Notes under the pieces: generated by a model
What the model was told of the DNA's origin: nothing
Database searches by the model: none
Seen by the model: the letters and a program-made list of their open reading frames with translations, nothing else
Shown here: positions 4,904 through 9,340 of the stretch, piece by piece
Numbering within the stretch: position 1 is the stretch's first letter
Layout: every line of letters starts with the position of its first letter
Assembly (NCBI GenBank): GCA_030611115.1
Contig: JAUWQK010000036.1
Coordinates: 1-9,340 of the forward strand
Length of the DNA stretch: 9,340 bases
Reading direction: 5' to 3'
Origin: Deltaproteobacteria bacterium
GTDB lineage: Bacteria > Desulfobacterota > Desulfobacteria > Desulfobacterales > ETH-SRB1
Program-made: the position numbers and the translations under genes

Positions 4904-5914
4904 TTATTGTCTGGATCTTTTTAACAGAAAAATAAAAATAGGCGCTCCTATCATGGCGGTGATTACACCCACAGGAATCTCTCCTTGCCCTGGAAGAACT
5001 CTTGCCAGTAAATCACATAAAATCATATAAGCTCCTCCGCCAAGCACGCATGAAGGAACAAGCACACGATGATCAGGCCCCAGGACAAGACGAAGACCAT
5101 GGGGTATGACCAGCCCGACAAACCCCAGAAGGCCGCAATGGCTTACAGTAGCGCTCACCATAAATGAAGTAACAACAAGGAGGGTCATTGTCACCAACTT
5201 TATATTTACTCCCATTGTCTGGGCCATTTCCTGCCCCATAAGAAGCAAATTCATAGAATGAGAAAGCAGAAAAAGAAGCAAAAAACAGGGAAGAAGTGTT
5301 GCGGCAAGTATTACTACCTGTCTGGTATCAGACATGGAAAGATCGCCCATAAGCCAGAAAATAATATTGTGAAGCCTTGCGTCCTGAGTCATGGAAATAA
5401 GAAACATAATTATTGCTGAGCAAAAAGCATTTATCATCACTCCTGATAAAAGGAGTGAATCCTTTTTAAGAATTGATTGACCCGAAGACATCAGAACAAT
5501 AAGCAAGAGCGTGGCAACGCTTCCGGCAAATGCAGTAAATCCAACGCCGGGGAAGCGGGACAAACCCATCAGGATGCCGATTATGGCGCCTACTGCCGAA
5601 CCCCCTGAAACTCCCAGAATGTATGGCTCGGCAAGAGGATTGCGGAGTAAAACCTGGAAGACAAGTCCCCCAAGGGAAAGAGTAGCCCCAACCAGAGCAG
5701 CCAGAATCACGCGGGGAAATCGGATTTTCCAGATTATGACTTCTCTCATTGGATCTACAGCTCTTTCCCCTGACAACAAATGAAAAATAGTCTTTAACTC
5801 GTTTCCGGTTGAACCAATTGAAATTCCCAGAAGCATTGTTACAATAAGGAGAAGTATCAACAGGAAAGAAACTGCAAAAAGACGTTTCAAAAGAAACGGT
5901 TTATCAGAAATCAC
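4904..5914 (-). CDS. btuC: Corrinoid ABC transporter permease
   Basis: Inner-membrane permease of the FecCD/BtuC family, which forms the translocation channel as a dimer. Nearly all of its 336 residues are hydrophobic helices. Family landmarks are IRFPRVILAALVGATLSLGG (64-83), FQVLLRNPLAEPYILGVSGG (86-105), LLGFVGLVIPHGLRLVLGPD (262-281) and GEIPVGVITAMIGAPIFIFLL (311-331). The start is GTG (5914-5912), preceded by GAGGAA with 5-nt spacing inside the end of btuF. btuF stops 2 nt before it and btuD starts 2 nt after its stop, so btuF-btuC-btuD form one tight transcription unit. Corrinoid specificity is inferred from the downstream cobamide genes; the family also carries siderophore and heme importers. 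Confidence 0.93.
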   Translation of the reverse strand: MISDKPFLLKRLFAVSFLLILLLIVTMLLGISIGSTGNELKTIFHLLSGERAVDPMREVIIWKIRFPRVILAALVGATLSLGGLVFQVLLRNPLAEPYILGVSGGSAVGAIIGILMGLSRFPGVGFTAFAGSVATLLLIVLMSSGQSILKKDSLLLSGVMINAFCSAIIMFLISMTQDARLHNIIFWLMGDLSMSDTRQVVILAATLLPCFLLLFLLSHSMNLLLMGQEMAQTMGVNIKLVTMTLLVVTSFMVSATVSHCGLLGFVGLVIPHGLRLVLGPDHRVLVPSCVLGGGAYMILCDLLARVLPGQGEIPVGVITAMIGAPIFIFLLKRSRQ

Positions 5915-5916
5915 TG

Positions 5917-6819
5917 CTATTCCTCAAGTAGCTCGGGATGAATCAGCCGCCCAAGCACTTCAAGACCATCCACCAGGCGGGGAGTGGGACGGTCAAAAAG
6001 ATTGGAATCCACGAGAAAAATACGCCGGTTTTTTATGGCAGGCATTTCAGACCATCTGCTCCACTCGATCTTTACGCGCTCAAACACCTCGCCCCTTGCC
6101 ATAGAGGTTATAATGAAAACCTCAGGAGCAAGAGATAGAACCTGTTCCCGGCTAAACCTGGGATAGGGTATGGGACCTTTAGTAAGATTATTACCTCCTG
6201 CAAGAACTATCAGCTCGTGTATAAATGTATTTGTTCCCACAGAAACTATAGGTGAAATGCCAATCTGAAAAAACACACAGGGACGATGAGAAATTTTTTC
6301 TACCGCTGACTTTACCCTGTTAATACGCAAACGCAAGTTATTGACCAGGTTTTCTGCATTTTCTGCGGCATTAAGCAAATCACCTATTTCAATAATCGTT
6401 TCCGTCACTGCTTCCAGATTCCTTGGATCAACTACATAAACCGGAACCTCCAAAGACTCCAGGCGCACAACTGTTTGCCTTGGATTTCCATCTTTTATCG
6501 CGATACACAGATCCGGTTTTAAAGCTACAATTCTTTCAAGATCAAGTTGAACGTAAGAACCAACTTTGGGAAGACTGTTTGCCTCAGGAGGAAAGTCGCT
6601 GAAACGAGTCGCCCCCTTCAGGCGGTGTTCCTGTCCAAGAGCGAAAATTATCTCAGTAATGCTCGGAGCCAGGGAAACCACACGTTGCGGATCATCAGAC
6701 AGGATAACTTGGCGCCCCAACTGGTCGGTTACCTGCCTTGCCCCGACCGACAACGAAGTCAATGAGATAAACATCAAAAAAATAATTACAACTTTCAAGA
6801 ATATAACTATTTTATGCAT
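5917..6819 (-). CDS. btuF: Periplasmic corrinoid-binding protein
   Basis: Solute-binding protein of the BtuF (helical backbone, cluster A-type) family that delivers corrinoid to BtuCD. An N-terminal signal sequence is visible: Lys3 and Lys9 flank a long hydrophobic stretch to about residue 25, with a likely cut after SVGA (26). There is no lipobox cysteine, so a soluble periplasmic protein rather than a lipoprotein is expected. Mature landmarks are VTDQLGRQVILSDDPQRVVSLAPSITEIIFALG in three adjoining blocks (30-62), RIVALKPDL (96-104), and FDRPTPRLVDGLE (275-287), which is characteristic of BtuF-like proteins. Its 300 residues suit the family. The ATG is 4 nt after the stop of the cyclase gene upstream, with no Shine-Dalgarno or promoter between them, implying co-transcription. 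Corrinoid as ligand is inferred from context and the BtuF-like C-terminal motif. Confidence 0.93.
   Translation of the reverse strand: MHKIVIFLKVVIIFLMFISLTSLSVGARQVTDQLGRQVILSDDPQRVVSLAPSITEIIFALGQEHRLKGATRFSDFPPEANSLPKVGSYVQLDLERIVALKPDLCIAIKDGNPRQTVVRLESLEVPVYVVDPRNLEAVTETIIEIGDLLNAAENAENLVNNLRLRINRVKSAVEKISHRPCVFFQIGISPIVSVGTNTFIHELIVLAGGNNLTKGPIPYPRFSREQVLSLAPEVFIITSMARGEVFERVKIEWSRWSEMPAIKNRRIFLVDSNLFDRPTPRLVDGLEVLGRLIHPELLEE
5920..5925 (-). promoter_or_regulatory. Ribosome binding site for the btuC GTG start
   Basis: GAGGAA on the minus strand, located in the last codons of btuF and ending 5 nt before the btuC GTG at 5914. It decides the GTG start and is the clearest Shine-Dalgarno in the operon. 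Confidence 0.65.
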
Positions 6820-6823
6820 TATG

Positions 6824-9340
6824 TTATGAGTTGTTATAGCCCAACAGTTCGTATATTTTTATATCCCTGAGTTTGGCATCAACATCACGCAGTTCCAGGC
6901 GTGACCGTGCGGAATGGCGGGTTTTCTCACTGATTAAAATACCGTTGGGGATGGATTTGGTAAGCTCCTGAAGCTTAAACACATCATTTACAGGATCACC
7001 GATAACCGTATAATCCATTTTCATCTCAAAGCCAAAGCCGCCTACAACAACTTCACCCGTATGAACACTTATACCTATACTTACGGAAACTCCAAATTCC
7101 CTGGCATAATACTCATTTACAGTTGCAACCAAGTTCTTCATTTCAAGCGCCGCCCGCGCAGCATTATCCGCGTCCATTATGCTTGAAACAGGTGCTCCAA
7201 AAAGCGCCAGCAGCCCATCACCCAGATATTTATCAACAATTCCGTGATGTTTGAACACTATGCCTCCCATAGCGGAAAAGAAATAATTAAGCAGAGGAAC
7301 CGTTTTCTGAGGGCCGATTTCTCTTGAAATCCTTGAAAATTCCCTGATATCAATATTCAACAGGGTAAGAGTCTTTACCTCCTCAAGCATTTCCCCACCT
7401 GTTTCCGTGCCATAGACAATCTTATCAACTATTTCCTTGGGTACAAATTTCTGAAACATGCTCCTTATTCCGCGCTCATGTTCGGCCATTGAAACTGTTT
7501 CCTTGTAAAGACGGGCATTTTCAATGGCAATACTTACCGATGAGGCTATTGACTTCAGGAGGTCTTCATCGTTGTGGCTAAAATCGCCTTTTATTTTATT
7601 GAGTACCTCAAGAACCCCAATCACCTTTCCCTGAGAAATCATCGGCACACACAATGCTGATAACGTCTTAAAACCTGTAGCTTTATCTATCTCAGGGTAG
7701 AAATGCGGTGACTTTTGTGCATCATTTATAATAATGGATTCTCCCTGTGCCGCTACATAACCGGCGATTCCCTGCCCCATTTTAAGCCGCAGGTCTTTCA
7801 GATCTTTCAGAAAATCAAGTTCGATATTAAATGCAACAGCAAACTCAAGCTCGTTCCCATCTACAAGAAAAAGGGAGCCTGCTTCCACGTTCATGATTAC
7901 TTGAATCATATCCATTGTATAGTTAAGGACCTGGTTCATATCAAAAGTCGATGAAGCAAGGGCGCTTCCGATCTGTTTTATTGAATCCAGCTCCTTGTTG
8001 CGTTTGGCAATGGATTCAGACAGCATATTGCGTTCTATGGAAATAGAAAGCACGCCTGCCACCCATTCAATCAGCTCCTGAGAATCATAAAAGTCTTTTG
8101 CATGACTTGAAGATAGCACAAATATCCCCTTAACGACCCCTCTCATCTTCATGGGGGCAAGACAGCATGATTTGCTTCCCTGGTTTACAAATAATTCCTT
8201 TGCACACTCGCTGGTAAGTACGTCAGTATCATCCACAATCAGAATGGATTCCTGTTTAAGCACCTTGTCAATTATATCGCCCTGCTCAATGGAATATTGA
8301 GTACCCCTTGAAATGCTTGTCTGCTCATTGGCCAGCAACTCAAAAATCGTAATATAATCAGAACCGTTTTCAACCAAGGTCATAACCATGGCAAGATTAA
8401 AAGGAACTACGGCATGAATTTCATTTAAAACAGCATGTAAAAGTTCGATGTCTCTGAAACTTGAGTTTATTATCTTGAAAATTTTCTCAACTGTCTTCAG
8501 GACGAGTTCTCTCTTTTCATTATCCTTTAAAAGACGGAGGTTCTCATATGTGAAAGCAGCGTTACTCAAAAGAGGCGTTAGAACCTCCACTTCGTTATGT
8601 GAATAAATTTTATCATCATTTTTTCGCGAAATGGTAAGCACTCCAATAATGTTTTTGCTGGTCTTGATAGGCATACAAATAAAGGATTTTGAGGCATAGC
8701 GAGGACGGTTTGCCCTTCCGAACCGGGTATCCTTTTCAATGTCTTCAACCACAATAGGCGATTTATTGATTACAGCATACTTGGCGATGCTTGTTTTAAA
8801 ATCCACCCTGTTATCTATCTTGATATATTCCCCGGCTCCAATAGTCGCCTTTACAACAAACGAATCGCGGTTACGATCCAGAATCATAACAGAACCTACG
8901 TCTGAATCAGTCAATGTCAGGGAACGCTCCAGAGTGACATAAAGAATTTCATTTGGATCAAAAGTAACATAGCAAAGCTCGGAAAGTTCCTTTAGTATTG
9001 ATATTTCAGAAGACTTTTTTTGAAGCTGCTGAAAAGTTTTGCTGAATTGGTTCTCGATTGCGCTAAAAGATTGGACAAGGCTGTGTATTTCATCCGTGTC
9101 CGTCTGTAAATCTCCTCCAAATTGTTCAACGTTTTTCCGAGAAATATCCCTGGATATACCCACTATATCTTCAAATAATTTCCTTAGCATGGTATATCCC
9201 AACAATGAAAAAATAAGAACGCCCAGAAAAAACAGCAAAACATATTGGTCATTCATTAAGTTATATTTGATTCCAAATATAACAAATCCCATTACAGGAA
9301 ACAGAAAAAAGAGGCTGAATATTATAGTGAGCTTATAATG
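6824..9340 (-). CDS. Membrane-anchored triple-GAF class III adenylate/guanylate cyclase (5' end off window)
   Basis: Signalling protein that would make a cyclic nucleotide in response to GAF ligands. Numbering is from Met at 9292, but the frame stays open to the edge and the 16 extra codons are hydrophobic (IIFSLFFLFPV), completing a first membrane helix, so the true start is probably beyond the window. A second helix spans about 17-36, then a HAMP-like/coiled-coil linker to about 105. Three GAF domains follow at about 112-256, 262-425 and 435-598; the third has the typical GQGIAGYVAAQG (506-517). The class III catalytic domain is at about 636-818: metal ligands Asp648 (NIDIREFS) and Asp692 (DKYLGDG), Lys688 and Thr762 (DYTVIGD) as adenine-type selectors, and Asn769. 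The transition-state arginine four residues after that Asn is Lys773. It ends 4 nt before btuF, pointing to a shared transcript. ATP preference is inferred from the Lys/Thr pair. Confidence 0.92.
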   Translation of the reverse strand, partial: HYKLTIIFSLFFLFPVMGFVIFGIKYNLMNDQYVLLFFLGVLIFSLLGYTMLRKLFEDIVGISRDISRKNVEQFGGDLQTDTDEIHSLVQSFSAIENQFSKTFQQLQKKSSEISILKELSELCYVTFDPNEILYVTLERSLTLTDSDVGSVMILDRNRDSFVVKATIGAGEYIKIDNRVDFKTSIAKYAVINKSPIVVEDIEKDTRFGRANRPRYASKSFICMPIKTSKNIIGVLTISRKNDDKIYSHNEVEVLTPLLSNAAFTYENLRLLKDNEKRELVLKTVEKIFKIINSSFRDIELLHAVLNEIHAVVPFNLAMVMTLVENGSDYITIFELLANEQTSISRGTQYSIEQGDIIDKVLKQESILIVDDTDVLTSECAKELFVNQGSKSCCLAPMKMRGVVKGIFVLSSSHAKDFYDSQELIEWVAGVLSISIERNMLSESIAKRNKELDSIKQIGSALASSTFDMNQVLNYTMDMIQVIMNVEAGSLFLVDGNELEFAVAFNIELDFLKDLKDLRLKMGQGIAGYVAAQGESIIINDAQKSPHFYPEIDKATGFKTLSALCVPMISQGKVIGVLEVLNKIKGDFSHNDEDLLKSIASSVSIAIENARLYKETVSMAEHERGIRSMFQKFVPKEIVDKIVYGTETGGEMLEEVKTLTLLNIDIREFSRISREIGPQKTVPLLNYFFSAMGGIVFKHHGIVDKYLGDGLLALFGAPVSSIMDADNAARAALEMKNLVATVNEYYAREFGVSVSIGISVHTGEVVVGGFGFEMKMDYTVIGDPVNDVFKLQELTKSIPNGILISEKTRHSARSRLELRDVDAKLRDIKIYELLGYNNS

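Noticed and set aside
9290..9292. ATG at 9292 as the true start of the cyclase
   Set aside because: The frame is open for 16 more hydrophobic codons to the window edge, which complete a membrane helix. The gene is treated as 5'-truncated by the window.
7715..9338. Several plus-strand open frames opposite the cyclase gene
   Set aside because: Short shadows of the cyclase reading frame, whose GAF and catalytic motifs are unambiguous on the minus strand.

Overview
The window reads as a chromosomal segment of an anaerobic, probably sulfate-reducing Desulfobacterota-type bacterium. This rests on an integron integrase with an extra N-terminal domain, a compact corrinoid salvage operon ending in a CbiR-like gene, a GAF-rich membrane cyclase, and intergenic DNA filled with 7-nt repeats. 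The assignment is an inference; the window holds no rRNA or other taxonomic marker.

Left part (1-1619): the start of a small HNH nuclease gene runs leftward off the window (174 to 1). A very AT-rich spacer (175-344, about 18% G+C by hand count) separates it from a divergent integron integrase gene (345-1619). This is the classical integron layout: intI, then an attI-like spacer, then a first cassette pointing away from intI. One candidate attI core (GTTAAAT on the minus strand, 252 to 246) lies in the spacer. The integrase has the IntI-specific insertion and an extra N-terminal domain of about 100 residues. Its first catalytic arginine is replaced by Ser240, so it may be inactive or altered.

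Right part (1652-9340, all minus strand, transcribed right to left): a membrane-anchored triple-GAF class III nucleotidyl cyclase (5' end off the window), then btuF, btuC, btuD, cobU, cobS and a cbiR-like gene. Cyclase, btuF, btuC and btuD are separated by only 2-4 nt and look co-transcribed. BtuF binds corrinoid in the periplasm and BtuCD imports it. The CbiR-like enzyme would open the nucleotide loop of imported cobamides. CobU converts cobinamide (or its phosphate) to the GDP-activated form, and CobS joins it to alpha-ribazole. Together they form a capture-remodel-rebuild module. Lower-ligand activation (CobT), adenosyltransferase and phosphatase genes are not in the window. No cobalamin riboswitch was found; a leader would lie right of the window, ahead of the cyclase.

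The less tightly packed junctions of the operon (cobS/cbiR, cobU/cobS, btuD/cobU) contain three different families of tandem heptamers. Two are arranged as head-to-head arrays able to form long hairpins, and one supplies the stop codon of btuD. The main points worth a second look are these heptamer arrays, the Arg-to-Ser integrase with an HNH gene in first-cassette position, and the coupling of a GAF cyclase (itself with an Arg-to-Lys catalytic change) to corrinoid uptake.
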